This document shows positions 1 to 5,954 of a stretch of 6,273 nucleotides of DNA, piece after piece. This stretch comes from an uncultured Ardenticatenia bacterium (GTDB lineage: Bacteria; Chloroflexota; Anaerolineae; Promineifilales; Promineifilaceae). A program made the position numbers and the translations under genes. Numbering within the stretch: the first letter of the stretch is position 1; each line of letters starts with the position of its first letter. The notes under the pieces are model-generated. The model saw only the letters and a program-made list of their open reading frames with translations. It did not search any database and was not told the origin of the DNA. The stretch spans positions 1 to 6,273 of the forward strand of contig CALLZA010000883.1 in NCBI GenBank assembly GCA_937858165.1, in the 5' to 3' direction.

Positions 1-159
1 TTGTGTTGTATTTCACCTTATGAGTTGATGTGTGTTGTTGTCCGTTGTCGTAGCTATAGTCTGTCGCTAGATGGTTGATTTACTACGCGTCTTGCTTTTC
101 TATAGGTATTACTGCGTGGTGTAGAGTGATCGCAGGTGCGGTCTAAGGTTGATACGTTG
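1..159. other. Artefactual contig tail outside the left adapter
   Basis: This stretch lies outside the P7 adapter, so it cannot be genomic sequence joined naturally to the insert. It is rich in G and T with short repeated words such as tgttg and gtgttg, and its composition is unlike the GC-rich insert. Read outward from the insert (reverse complement) it is A/C-rich, like the tail at the other end, which fits base calling after the template has run out. No gene, RNA or regulatory element is supportable here. Confidence 0.9.
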
Positions 160-234
160 TTTTTTTTTCAAGCAGAAGACGGCATACGAGATCTAGTACG
201 GTCTCGTGGGCTCGGAGATGTGTATAAGAGACAG
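160..234 (+). other. Illumina Nextera i7 adapter (library artefact)
   Basis: In order there are nine Ts (160-168), the P7 flow-cell primer site (169-192), an 8-base index ctagtacg (193-200), the Nextera read-2 transposon arm (201-215) and the 19-bp Tn5 mosaic end finishing in gagacag (216-234). From memory the index matches Nextera N702 (index read CGTACTAG). The T run is the complement of the A run typically called after an adapter ends. The genomic insert begins at 235. The same 75 bases recur in reverse complement at 6075-6149. Confidence 0.98.
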
Positions 235-456
235 GACGTGGAGCGCGGCCTGGCCCGTCGCCGCGACGAGGGGGAAGAGATGAACCGCCTCGACCTGGAG
301 ACGATTGAGTTCCATCGCCGGGTGCGCGCCGGCTATCTGGCCCTGGCCGCGGCCGAGCCGGCCCGCTGGCAGCTCATCGACGCTGACCGCCCCCCCGCCG
401 CCATCCAGGATACCCTCCGTCGTCTTGTCCTCGAGCGTCTTTCAGTAAGTCAGTAG
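235..456 (+). CDS. tmk: Thymidylate kinase, C-terminal 73 residues only
   Basis: Tmk phosphorylates dTMP to dTDP with ATP in the cytoplasm, an essential step toward dTTP. Only the C-terminal third is present, because the left adapter cuts the gene at 235. The open frame continues upstream into the adapter, but that part is not protein. The fragment starts in the lid region (DVERGLARRR, residues 1-10 of the fragment). It continues with the family pattern NRLDLETIEFHRRVRAGY (17-34) and a P-x-R-W-x-x-IDAD strand (42-51), then the closing helix. The gene ends in LSVSQ, and the last codons and the TAG at 454-456 lie inside a GTCAGT repeat, so the original C-terminus may have been replaced by the repeat. 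It converges with the fmdB-like gene, with 53 bp between the stops. Guanylate kinase lies one gene further on. The family call is firm, the missing N-terminus (P-loop) cannot be checked. Confidence 0.9.
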   Translation, partial: DVERGLARRRDEGEEMNRLDLETIEFHRRVRAGYLALAAAEPARWQLIDADRPPAAIQDTLRRLVLERLSVSQ

Positions 457-510
457 GTCAGTACATACTGAAATACTGACCTGCTGAACAGTAACCTGCT
501 GAATACTGCC
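442..510. repeat. GTCAGT-type repeat cluster with 13-bp hairpin
   Basis: Three tandem 8-base units of the form tcagtaNN lie at 442-465. A 13-bp stem pairs 451-463 with 474-486 around a 10-nt loop, with one G-T wobble at 454/483. A direct repeat acctgctgaa occurs at 479-488 and 494-503. The cluster fills the gap between the convergent tmk and fmdB-like genes and runs into the 3' end of tmk. It could act as a two-way transcription terminator, but there is no U tract on either side. It resembles the larger element at 4448-4519. Confidence 0.75.
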
Positions 511-878
511 TACTCCTCCCCCACCCTCAACTCCGGCAATGCCGCCTCAATCGATGCCGGCGACTCGCCGCTTTCCAGCCGGCCGACAACCTCGTCGAAC
601 TCCTGGCCCATCTCCTCGCCCAACTCGCTGCTCATGCGGCGCATCATACGCCCCATCGCCCGCGGGTCGTCTTCCAGACCATCGAGCGCCGGATCGTCCA
701 TCAGCCCATCGAGACGCGACGCCTCCGACCGGGCAAAGGCCACGCGGCCGACGCGTCGCTTCAATTCGGCGCGGCCACAGTGGGGGCAGACGGGCGCGGC
801 ACGGTCGTACTCCGCGAAGCTCATGAACAGACGCGCCCGGCGGCCACAGGCGCGGCAGGTGTACTCATAGACCGGCAT
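510..878 (-). CDS. FmdB-family zinc-ribbon protein with acidic C-terminal tail
   Basis: The protein has 122 residues. The start at 878 (MPVYEYTC) is chosen over the ATG eight codons upstream because a GAGGG ribosome site sits just before it and MPxYEY is the usual FmdB opening. The N-terminal zinc ribbon has C8-x2-C11 and C31-x2-C34, which should bind one zinc ion. Residues 57-122 form a polar, acidic, helix-prone tail with a methionine-rich stretch (AMGRMMRRM, 74-82) and EFDEVVGRLESGESPASIE (93-111). Classic FmdB proteins are only slightly longer than the ribbon. The name comes from a putative regulator of formamidase, and no biochemical role is established for most members. It converges with tmk and diverges from gmk. 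A TTGCCG-18-TATAAT promoter can be seen upstream. The family call is sure, the function is unknown. Confidence 0.88.
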   Translation of the reverse strand: MPVYEYTCRACGRRARLFMSFAEYDRAAPVCPHCGRAELKRRVGRVAFARSEASRLDGLMDDPALDGLEDDPRAMGRMMRRMSSELGEEMGQEFDEVVGRLESGESPASIEAALPELRVGEE

Positions 879-916
879 ATTTCCCTCGCCATTCACGACC
901 ACAGACAGCTAAAAGT

Positions 917-925
917 TGCTACAAT
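917..925 (+). promoter_or_regulatory. Candidate extended -10 promoter for gmk
   Basis: TGCTACAAT matches the extended -10 pattern TGnTATAAT with one difference (-10 hexamer at 920-925). There is no convincing -35 at 16-18 bp, as expected for an extended -10. Transcription would start near 932, giving gmk a leader of about 72 nt. It faces the fmdB-like -10 on the other strand at a distance of 6 bp. Confidence 0.45.
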
Positions 926-931
926 GACCGG

Positions 932-961
932 ATTATAAAGTCTCGCGCCGCGCCTCGGCAA
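932..961 (-). promoter_or_regulatory. Sigma70-type promoter for the fmdB-like gene
   Basis: On the minus strand the -35 TTGCCG (961-956) is followed after 18 bp by a perfect TATAAT (937-932). Transcription would start near 925, about 46 nt before the ATG at 878. The TTGCC core of the -35 recurs in the promoters called at 1642 and 6013. Confidence 0.6.
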
Positions 962-1003
962 GCGGCCGAGCCGAGGACTGAACGAGGGAGCAATAAAACG
1001 TCT

Positions 1004-1624
1004 ATGTCCGATACGGTCTACGATTGTCCCAACTATCCCCTGCTGCTCATCCTCTCCGGCCCGTCGGGCGTCGGCAAGGACACCGTGGCCCGGATGCTGA
1101 TCGAGCGGCGGCCAAACAGTTTCTACTTTGTCGTTACCGCCACCACCCGCCCGCCGCGCGACAACGAGCGCCATGGCGTAGACTACGTTTTCGTCACCTT
1201 TGACGAATTCGCCCGCATGATCGAGGAAGACGAGTTGCTGGAACATGCCGTCGTCTACAACGATTACAAGGGCATCCCCAAGCAGCAGATCCGCGACGCG
1301 CTGGCCAGCGGGCGCGACGTTATCCTGCGCGTCGACGTGCAGGGTGCGGCCACTGTGCGGCGGCTTGTTCCCAACGCCATCTCCGTCTTTCTGACCACGC
1401 GCACCGAAGGGGGAATGGTGCGCCGGCTACAGCAGCGCAAGCAGGACACGGCCGAGGGCATGGCGCTGCGCACGGCCACCGCGCGCCAGGAGATGAAGCG
1501 GGTCGAGGAGTTCGACTACTGCGTCGTCAATCCCGAGAACCAGCCGGAGATCGCCGTCGAGCAGGTGCTGAGTATCATCGACGCCGCCCACTGCCGTGTC
1601 GATCAGGAACCGGTGCAACTATAA
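1004..1624 (+). CDS. gmk: Guanylate kinase
   Basis: Gmk transfers phosphate from ATP to GMP, giving GDP for RNA, DNA and ppGpp precursors in the cytoplasm. The 206-residue length is normal for the family. The P-loop is GPSGVGKDT (19-27), with D26 where S or T is most common. The GMP-binding segment TATTRPPRDNERHGVDYVF (45-63) carries the expected R49, R52, E55 and Y61. YKGIPKQQI stands where many homologues have YGTP. The core strand RVDVQGAATVRR and the C-terminal DYCVVNPENQPEIAVEQ follow in order. The residues ahead of the P-loop are a short N-terminal extension (MSDTVYDCPNY). A gaggga ribosome site lies at 984-989, rather far (about 14 nt) from the ATG at 1004. The gene is divergent from the fmdB-like gene, and the next promoter starts 18 bp after its stop, so it is probably transcribed alone. 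Confidence 0.96.
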   Translation: MSDTVYDCPNYPLLLILSGPSGVGKDTVARMLIERRPNSFYFVVTATTRPPRDNERHGVDYVFVTFDEFARMIEEDELLEHAVVYNDYKGIPKQQIRDALASGRDVILRVDVQGAATVRRLVPNAISVFLTTRTEGGMVRRLQQRKQDTAEGMALRTATARQEMKRVEEFDYCVVNPENQPEIAVEQVLSIIDAAHCRVDQEPVQL

Positions 1625-1641
1625 CGGTTCGTGCGCCTGCC

Positions 1642-1669
1642 TTGCCAATCAATCTGCCCACGCTATAAT
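1642..1669 (+). promoter_or_regulatory. Sigma70-type promoter of the amino acid ABC transporter
   Basis: TTGCCA (1642-1647), a 16-bp spacer and a perfect TATAAT (1664-1669) make the clearest promoter in the window. Transcription would start near 1676, leaving a leader of about 109 nt before the substrate-binding protein ATG at 1785. It lies just downstream of the gmk stop and no terminator is visible between them. Confidence 0.7.
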
Positions 1670-1697
1670 CCTGCCCCAGTATCTTCTGCCCTAAGCC

Positions 1698-1728
1698 CGG
1701 CAGCCGGAACACGCCGTGCTGGCTGCCG
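1698..1728 (+). promoter_or_regulatory. Hairpin in the ABC transporter mRNA leader
   Basis: CGGCAGCC (1698-1705) pairs perfectly with GGCTGCCG (1721-1728) around a 15-nt loop. It begins about 22 nt after the predicted transcription start. It is followed by only three Ts, so it is not a terminator by itself. It may stabilise the mRNA 5' end or belong to a regulatory leader. I do not recognise a known riboswitch. Confidence 0.4.
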
Positions 1729-1784
1729 TTTGCTGTGCGGCGGAATCATCGAGTTTGAGCGAGAGGATAGAGGAAGAGCAAACT

Positions 1785-2645
1785 ATGAACGCGAAGAACT
1801 TGGCACTGTTGCTGGCGCTGTTGCTGTCGTTGGCGCTCGTGGCCTGCGGCGGCGCGACGACTGAGGAGCCGGCAGCCGGCGAAGAGACCACCGGCGAAGA
1901 GACCACCGGCGCGCTGCCCGACCTGGGCGGCCGCGAGATCACCGTCGCCCTCGAGAATGCTTACCTGCCCTTCAACTACATCGACCCGGCTACGGGCGAA
2001 CCGGCCGGCTGGGATTACGAGGCCATTGGCGCCATCTGCGAACTGCTCAACTGCCGGCCCACCTTCGTGGAGGCGGCCTGGGAAGGCATGATCCAGGCCA
2101 CGGCCGACGGCCAGTTCGACATGGCCGCCGACGGCATCACCATTACCGAAGAGCGGCGCGAGATCGTCGACTTCTCCGATGGCTTCATCAACATCGAGCA
2201 GCGGCTGCTGGCCCGCGCCGACGAGGATCGCTTCGATTCAGTGGAGTCGTTCTTCAGCAACCCCGATCTGTCCATCGGCACGCAGACGGGCACGACCAAC
2301 TTCGAGACGGCCTCGGAGATGTTGGCCGACGCGCCCGATCGCATCCAGGCCTTCGACTCGTTCTCGTTTGCCGTCCAGGCCCTCATTGCCGGGGACGTGG
2401 ACGCGGTCATCATTGACGAGACGGCTGGACAGGGCTACATCGGTGTCAACGCCGACCAACTCAAGCTGGTGGGTGAATCGATGTCGAGCGACCAGCTCGG
2501 CTTCGCCTTCCCCAAGGGCAGCGACCTCGTCGCTCCGTTTAATGCCGCCTTGGCCGAACTGCGGGCCAACGGCACGCTGGACGCGCTGGCCGAGAAGTAC
2601 TTCTCCGATCAGTTTACCGTCACGTACGAGGACCTGGAGGGCTAG
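1785..2645 (+). CDS. Polar amino acid ABC transporter substrate-binding lipoprotein (family 3)
   Basis: This is an extracytoplasmic binding protein of the bacterial solute-binding family 3 type, which delivers an amino acid to the permease encoded downstream. The 286-residue start at 1785 is chosen because an aggaag site lies 8 nt upstream and it opens a lipoprotein signal: a hydrophobic core (6-19) and lipobox L18-V-A-C21. Cys21 would be lipidated. A flexible acidic linker follows (22-49, containing GEETT twice). The mature fold has YLPFNYID (60-67), GWDYEAI (75-81), [12 protein letters not shown] (121-132, with the arginine that usually grips the substrate carboxylate), TQTGTT (166-171) and DAVIIDE (206-212, where family members hold the alpha-amino group). 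The sequence does not settle the exact amino acid. The gene is followed by an intrinsic terminator, then the permease and ATPase. The family call is firm, the specificity is open. Confidence 0.95.
   Translation: MNAKNLALLLALLLSLALVACGGATTEEPAAGEETTGEETTGALPDLGGREITVALENAYLPFNYIDPATGEPAGWDYEAIGAICELLNCRPTFVEAAWEGMIQATADGQFDMAADGITITEERREIVDFSDGFINIEQRLLARADEDRFDSVESFFSNPDLSIGTQTGTTNFETASEMLADAPDRIQAFDSFSFAVQALIAGDVDAVIIDETAGQGYIGVNADQLKLVGESMSSDQLGFAFPKGSDLVAPFNAALAELRANGTLDALAEKYFSDQFTVTYEDLEG
1876..1911 (+). repeat. 15-bp tandem repeat in the lipoprotein linker
   Basis: The unit ccggcgaagagacca occurs twice in perfect tandem (1876-1890 and 1891-1905), followed by the first six bases of a third copy. 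It encodes GEETT twice in the disordered linker between the lipid anchor and the binding domain. The length is a multiple of three, so copy-number change would alter tether length without breaking the frame. Confidence 0.85.
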
Positions 2646-2703
2646 GGGCCAGGAAACAAAAATCCACCCGGGTTCTAGGGTTGGTCAAATCGCAGTTATG
2701 CTA

Positions 2704-2740
2704 CAGCCGGGCCGAAGTTGGCCCGGCTGTTTTTTATTTT
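2704..2740 (+). terminator. Intrinsic terminator after the substrate-binding protein gene
   Basis: A 10-bp perfect GC-rich stem (2704-2713 with 2720-2729) closes a 6-nt loop and is followed at once by ttttttatttt (2730-2740). It sits 58 nt after the binding protein stop and 77 nt before the permease start. It would end or reduce transcription between the two genes. Confidence 0.9.
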
Positions 2741-2816
2741 GGCCGCGACGTGTATCATAGTGCGCCAACCGGCAGGCCCCGGTCGCATCGCACCTTTCAA
2801 CAACCGTGGAGGCTTC

Positions 2817-3668
2817 ATGACGGGCGACGTACAGACGACGATCACAAACCAGGACAGCCGCTTGCGCTGGCAGGGCTTCCCGTGGTGGCTGGTCGCTATC
2901 ATCGGCTTCCTCGGCCTGATGCTCCTGCTTATCCTGACCAACGAGGATTATGGTCGGGCGTTCGACTTCATTCGCGGCCGTTTCGGCGGCATCAGCGGGC
3001 TGGCCGACGGGGGCTGGGAGTCGTTCATCGGTACGGGTATTTCCGTCACCGTTTACACGACATTGGTGGCCTTTGCTCTGGCTCTGGTCATCGGTCTGCT
3101 GGCCGGTTTGGGCCGCGTCAGCCAGAACGTCATCATCCGCAACATCGCCCTCACCTACATCGAGTTCATCCGCGGCGTGCCGACGCTGGTGCTCATCTTT
3201 ACCTTGGCCTTCGTCATCGTGCCTGCCGTCGCCGAGGCGCTGGGCCTGCCTAATCAGGCCATCTCTTCTAACACGCGTGGTATCATCGCCCTGGCCGTCA
3301 TCTACGGCGCGTTTCTGGCCGAGGTGTTCCGTGCCGGCATCGAGTCCGTGCCGCACGGCCAGATGGAGGCGGCGCGCTCACTGGGGCTGAACGGCGGCCA
3401 GGCAATGCGCTTTGTCATCTTGCCCCAGGCCATCCGCAACGTCTTGCCCGCGCTGGGCAACGACTTCATCGCCATGCTCAAGGATTCGTCGCTCATCTCG
3501 GTGCTGGCCGTGCGCGACATCACCCAGATGGCCCGCCTCCACACCGGCAGTACCTTTCGCTTTCGCGAGGGCTACCTGGTGCTAACCTTTCTCTATCTAA
3601 CCATGACAATTACCCTGAGCCTGTTGCTGCGCTGGTACGAACGGAGGCTGAGACAGAATGCCCGCTAA
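2817..3668 (+). CDS. Polar amino acid ABC transporter permease (HisM/GlnP type)
   Basis: This inner membrane permease forms the transport channel and couples to the ATPase. The 283-residue start at 2817 follows a GGAGG site four bases upstream, and the longer upstream frame would run back into the terminator. A first hydrophobic helix lies at 23-41, then an external segment. The conserved core follows: [21 protein letters not shown] (77-97 or so), [12 protein letters not shown] (114-125), and the EAA loop that docks onto the ATPase (E184-A-A, then R-S-L-G190). [25 protein letters not shown] follows, and a last helix ends before the basic tail [12 protein letters not shown]. It is longer than E. 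coli GlnP (about 219 residues) because of the N-terminal helix and loop. Only one permease gene is present, so a homodimer is likely. Its last 11 nt overlap the ATPase start. Confidence 0.95.
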   Translation: MTGDVQTTITNQDSRLRWQGFPWWLVAIIGFLGLMLLLILTNEDYGRAFDFIRGRFGGISGLADGGWESFIGTGISVTVYTTLVAFALALVIGLLAGLGRVSQNVIIRNIALTYIEFIRGVPTLVLIFTLAFVIVPAVAEALGLPNQAISSNTRGIIALAVIYGAFLAEVFRAGIESVPHGQMEAARSLGLNGGQAMRFVILPQAIRNVLPALGNDFIAMLKDSSLISVLAVRDITQMARLHTGSTFRFREGYLVLTFLYLTMTITLSLLLRWYERRLRQNAR

Positions 3669-4443
3669 CGACGCACCCACTCAAGACGCGGCAACCCGCG
3701 CCCACGGCGACAATATCATCGTTATTGACAATCTCTTCAAGGTCTTCGGCAACGTCACGGCCGTCTGCGGCTTCAGCATGACGGTGCGCCGGGGCGAGGT
3801 GGTCGTCGTCGTCGGGCCGAGCGGCTCCGGCAAGAGTACCGTCTTGCGCTGCATCAACCACCTGGAAGTGCCGACCGAGGGGGAGATCATCATCGACGGC
3901 GTCCATCTGGAAGATAAGAAGACGAACATCAACGAAGTGCGCGCCGAAGTGGGCATGGTCTTCCAGCAGTTCAACCTGTTCGGCCACTTGAGCGTGCTGG
4001 ACAACATCACCCTGGCGCAGCGACTGATCCGCAAGCGCAACCGTCCTGAGGCCGAGCGCATCGCCATGGAGCAGTTGGAGCGCGTCGGCATTCCTGAGAA
4101 GGCCAAAGCTTTCCCACGCCAGCTTTCGGGCGGCCAGCAGCAGCGCGTGGCCATTGCCCGTTCGCTGGCCATGAACCCCAAGATCATGCTCTTCGATGAA
4201 CCGACCAGCGCCCTCGACCCGGAGATGATCAAGGAAGTGCTCGATGTGATGCTCGACCTGGCCAAAGGGGGCATGACGATGGTGGTCGTGACGCACGAGA
4301 TGGGCTTTGCCCGGTCGGCGGCTGACCGCGTCGTCTTTATGGATCAGGGGTGCATCGTCGAGACGGCCGCGCCCCGTGTCCTCTTCAACGACCCGAAGCA
4401 TGAGCGGACGAAGTTGTTCTTAAGCAAGATTATAAGTCACTAG
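3658..4443 (+). CDS. Polar amino acid ABC transporter ATPase (GlnQ/HisP type)
   Basis: This cytoplasmic ATPase powers the importer. All motifs of an active subunit are present in order: aromatic F30 near the adenine, Walker [10 protein letters not shown] (53-61), Q-loop Q103 in VFQQFNLF, signature LSGGQQQR (156-163), Walker B IMLFDE (176-181), D-loop SALD (184-187) and the switch histidine H213 in VVTHEM. QQFNLF and the [17 protein letters not shown] ending are typical of the polar amino acid group. The 261 residues include about 18 extra polar residues at the N-terminus. The ATG at 3658 lies inside the permease gene (11-nt overlap), and a GGAGG site 10 nt upstream (3643-3647) supports it and suggests translational coupling. 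No gene for a second permease follows. A repeat hairpin lies directly after the stop. Confidence 0.97.
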   Translation: MPANDAPTQDAATRAHGDNIIVIDNLFKVFGNVTAVCGFSMTVRRGEVVVVVGPSGSGKSTVLRCINHLEVPTEGEIIIDGVHLEDKKTNINEVRAEVGMVFQQFNLFGHLSVLDNITLAQRLIRKRNRPEAERIAMEQLERVGIPEKAKAFPRQLSGGQQQRVAIARSLAMNPKIMLFDEPTSALDPEMIKEVLDVMLDLAKGGMTMVVVTHEMGFARSAADRVVFMDQGCIVETAAPRVLFNDPKHERTKLFLSKIISH

Positions 4444-4447
4444 AAGC

Positions 4448-4519
4448 AGTTAGCAGTGGTCAGTGGTCAGGGATCAGTGGTCAGAGAGCCAATTCGCTGA
4501 CCACTGACCACTGCTTACT
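4448..4519. repeat. Long imperfect palindrome of GTCAGTG repeats
   Basis: The left arm 4448-4470 and right arm 4497-4519 are complementary at 22 of 23 positions, with 19 contiguous pairs (4452-4470 with 4497-4515) and one mismatch at 4451/4516. Each arm contains tandem cagtggt units. A further copy, atcagtggtcag (4473-4484), lies in the 26-nt loop and could pair with the right arm instead. It begins 5 nt after the ATPase stop and has no U tract. It may stabilise or end the transporter mRNA. It shares the gtcagt core and mirror layout with 442-510. Confidence 0.85.
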
Positions 4520-4541
4520 AACCACAAGTGCGGAGGCGATC

Positions 4542-5030
4542 ATGAACGATCTGCTGCATCAACCCGGCTTCCTGGGCACGAGCGCCAACTGGGCGGCGGA
4601 CATGACGCTGTTGCTGAGCGCGTTGGTAGCTGTCCTTTTGACGATTGGCGTTGTCCTGGCCGTACGCGGACAGTATCGCGCCCATCGCTGGTTCCAGACC
4701 GGCGCGGCGACGCTGAACGCCATCCTCGTCCTGTGGCTGATGGTGCTGCCCTTCCGCGACTTCGTGGCCCCGCCGGACAACCCGGCCGGGCTGCCGCTAT
4801 CGGCCATCGCCACGACGCGCATCCACGCCGCCGTAGGCACACTGGCCCTCGTCTTCGGCCTGTTCGTCACGCTGCGGGCCAACAAGCTGATGCCCAGGTT
4901 CCTACGCTTCAACAACTACAAGGCGTTCATGCGCGTCGCCTACGCCCTCTACATGCTGGCGACGCTCATCGGCCTGTTCGTCTACATCACCTGGTTCGTG
5001 GGCAACCCCAGCCCGCCGAGCTACCAGTAA
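4542..5030 (+). CDS. Four-helix membrane protein, DUF420-like
   Basis: The 162-residue protein starts at 4542 behind a GGAGG site five bases upstream (4532-4536). Hydrophobic segments at about 21-41, 53-70, 94-111 and 131-152 predict four membrane helices. Potential ligands are H48, in the loop motif YRAHRWFQ, and H95 at the start of helix 3 (TTRIHAAVGTLAL). The final part, YKAFMRVAYALYMLATLIGLF in two halves (126-146), ends in VYITWFV. The size, helix count and histidine placement resemble DUF420 proteins, some of which are linked to haem-copper oxidase assembly in Bacillus/Staphylococcus (CtaM). I infer the family from this pattern only. No oxidase gene is in the window to support that role. 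It lies 98 bp after the transporter ATPase, beyond the repeat hairpin, and converges with surE with 23 bp between stops. Confidence 0.6.
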   Translation: MNDLLHQPGFLGTSANWAADMTLLLSALVAVLLTIGVVLAVRGQYRAHRWFQTGAATLNAILVLWLMVLPFRDFVAPPDNPAGLPLSAIATTRIHAAVGTLALVFGLFVTLRANKLMPRFLRFNNYKAFMRVAYALYMLATLIGLFVYITWFVGNPSPPSYQ

Positions 5031-5053
5031 GCGAGCGCGACCAAACAGCGCCG

Positions 5054-5866
5054 CTAATGGCCGTTGGCGCTATGGCGCAGCGGCTGCGGCCCCGGCTGCG
5101 GCTGCCACTCCCATTCGCGCATCATTGGCAGCAGTTCGTGGGCCGTCATGTCGAGGCGCAACGGCGTGACCGAGGCGTAGCCGGAGGCCAGCGCGCCGAC
5201 GTCCGTGCCTTCCTTGGGCACGCCGGTCGGCCGGTCGCCGCCGATCCAGTAGTAGTCGCCGCCGCGCGGGTCGATGCGCTTGTCCAGCCGGTCGCGGTAG
5301 ACACGCAACCCCTGGCACGTCGGCTGCACGCCCTTAATGGTCGCCAGCGGCCCACCCGGTACGTTGACGTTGAGAAAGACTCCCTTGGGTAGTCCGCGCT
5401 CGATGACCTGCTCGACGACGCGGGCGGCGATAGTCACGGCCGGCTCGTAGTCCAGTTCCATGCTGTCGCGATCGCCACCGTCGAGCGAGACGGCCACGCC
5501 GGGCACGCCCCAGATGATGCTCTCCATCACCGCCGTCACTGTGCCGGAGTAGGTGACGTCATGGCCCAGGTTGGCCGCCGGGTTAATGCCCGACACCACC
5601 AGGTCAACTCGGTGGGGCAACAAGCCCATGACGCCCAGAGCAACGCAATCAGAGGGCGCGCCGTCGCTGGCCAGGGCGCTGCTGCCGTCGGCCAGCCGCA
5701 CCCGGCGCACGCGCAGCGGCCGGCGCAATGTCTTCACGTGGCCGCCGCCCGACCAATCGTGATCGGGGGCCAGGACGCTGACCTCGCCGAAGCGGCGCAG
5801 GCCCTGCGCCAGGGCCAGCAAGCCGGGGGCGGTGACGCCATCATCGTTGGTGACAAGAATGTGCAT
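5054..5866 (-). CDS. surE: 5'/3'-nucleotidase SurE
   Basis: SurE is a metal-dependent cytoplasmic phosphatase that removes phosphate from nucleoside 5'- and 3'-monophosphates, and in some bacteria from short polyphosphate. The metal site is visible: N7-D8-D9-G10, S39 in APDHDWSGG and N95 in VVSGIN. Other family blocks are SDGAPSDCVALG (67-78), TYSGTVTAVMES (105-116), and the later FLNVNVP and PTCQG strands. At 270 residues it is of normal size. The glycine usually found two residues after N95 (SGINxGxNxG) is alanine here (A97). The ATG at 5866 has a GAGG site about 8 nt upstream. The C-terminus past the core, EWEWQPQPGPQPLRHSANGH, is proline/glutamine-rich and probably disordered. Its promoter region holds a phased 11-bp repeat array. 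Nothing on the plus strand suggests an operon partner before the contig ends. Confidence 0.96.
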   Translation of the reverse strand: MHILVTNDDGVTAPGLLALAQGLRRFGEVSVLAPDHDWSGGGHVKTLRRPLRVRRVRLADGSSALASDGAPSDCVALGVMGLLPHRVDLVVSGINPAANLGHDVTYSGTVTAVMESIIWGVPGVAVSLDGGDRDSMELDYEPAVTIAARVVEQVIERGLPKGVFLNVNVPGGPLATIKGVQPTCQGLRVYRDRLDKRIDPRGGDYYWIGGDRPTGVPKEGTDVGALASGYASVTPLRLDMTAHELLPMMREWEWQPQPGPQPLRHSANGH

Positions 5867-5924
5867 GGGGGTAACCTCGTTGTTGGCAATCGTGTGGCAA
5901 TTTGTTCGTCTGTCAGCCTACCAT

Positions 5925-5954
5925 GTTATCCCCAACGTTTTAAGTCACCGTCAA
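5925..5954 (-). promoter_or_regulatory. Candidate surE promoter
   Basis: On the minus strand TTGACG (5954-5949) is followed after 18 bp by GATAAC (5930-5925). The -35 is a five-of-six match and the -10 four of six. Transcription would start near 5918, about 52 nt before the ATG. The -35 lies inside a unit of the 11-bp repeat array, so a protein bound there would compete with or touch RNA polymerase. Confidence 0.4.

Noticed and set aside
1..159. Small RNA or AT-rich regulatory region at the contig start
   Set aside because: It lies outside the sequencing adapter, so it is not genomic context.
442..510. CRISPR array
   Set aside because: The units are 8 bp, tandem and without unique spacers of constant size. 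The same applies to 4448-4519.
934..939. TATAAA on the plus strand as the gmk -10
   Set aside because: No -35 lies at a usable distance and it lacks the extended TG. It is better explained as the complement of the fmdB-like -10.
1716..1784. Upstream ATG for the substrate-binding protein
   Set aside because: It would add 23 polar residues before the signal peptide and spoil lipoprotein export. The ATG at 1785 has the ribosome site.
2753..2758. TATCAT as a separate permease promoter
   Set aside because: No -35 hexamer is recognisable 15-19 bp upstream, where only the terminator T tract lies. Kept as a possibility under the terminator finding.
2718..2816. Upstream ATG for the permease
   Set aside because: It lies within the terminator hairpin, and the GGAGG site is placed for the ATG at 2817.
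2685..3356. A 223-codon minus-strand frame across the terminator and permease start
   Set aside because: It runs over the intrinsic terminator, its composition is low-complexity (D, Q, G, R), and it overlaps a well-supported permease.
3610..4401. A 263-codon open frame antisense to the transporter ATPase
   Set aside because: The translation has no family motifs and is rich in H, D and A as expected from the complement of a GC-rich gene. The sense strand encodes a complete ATPase.
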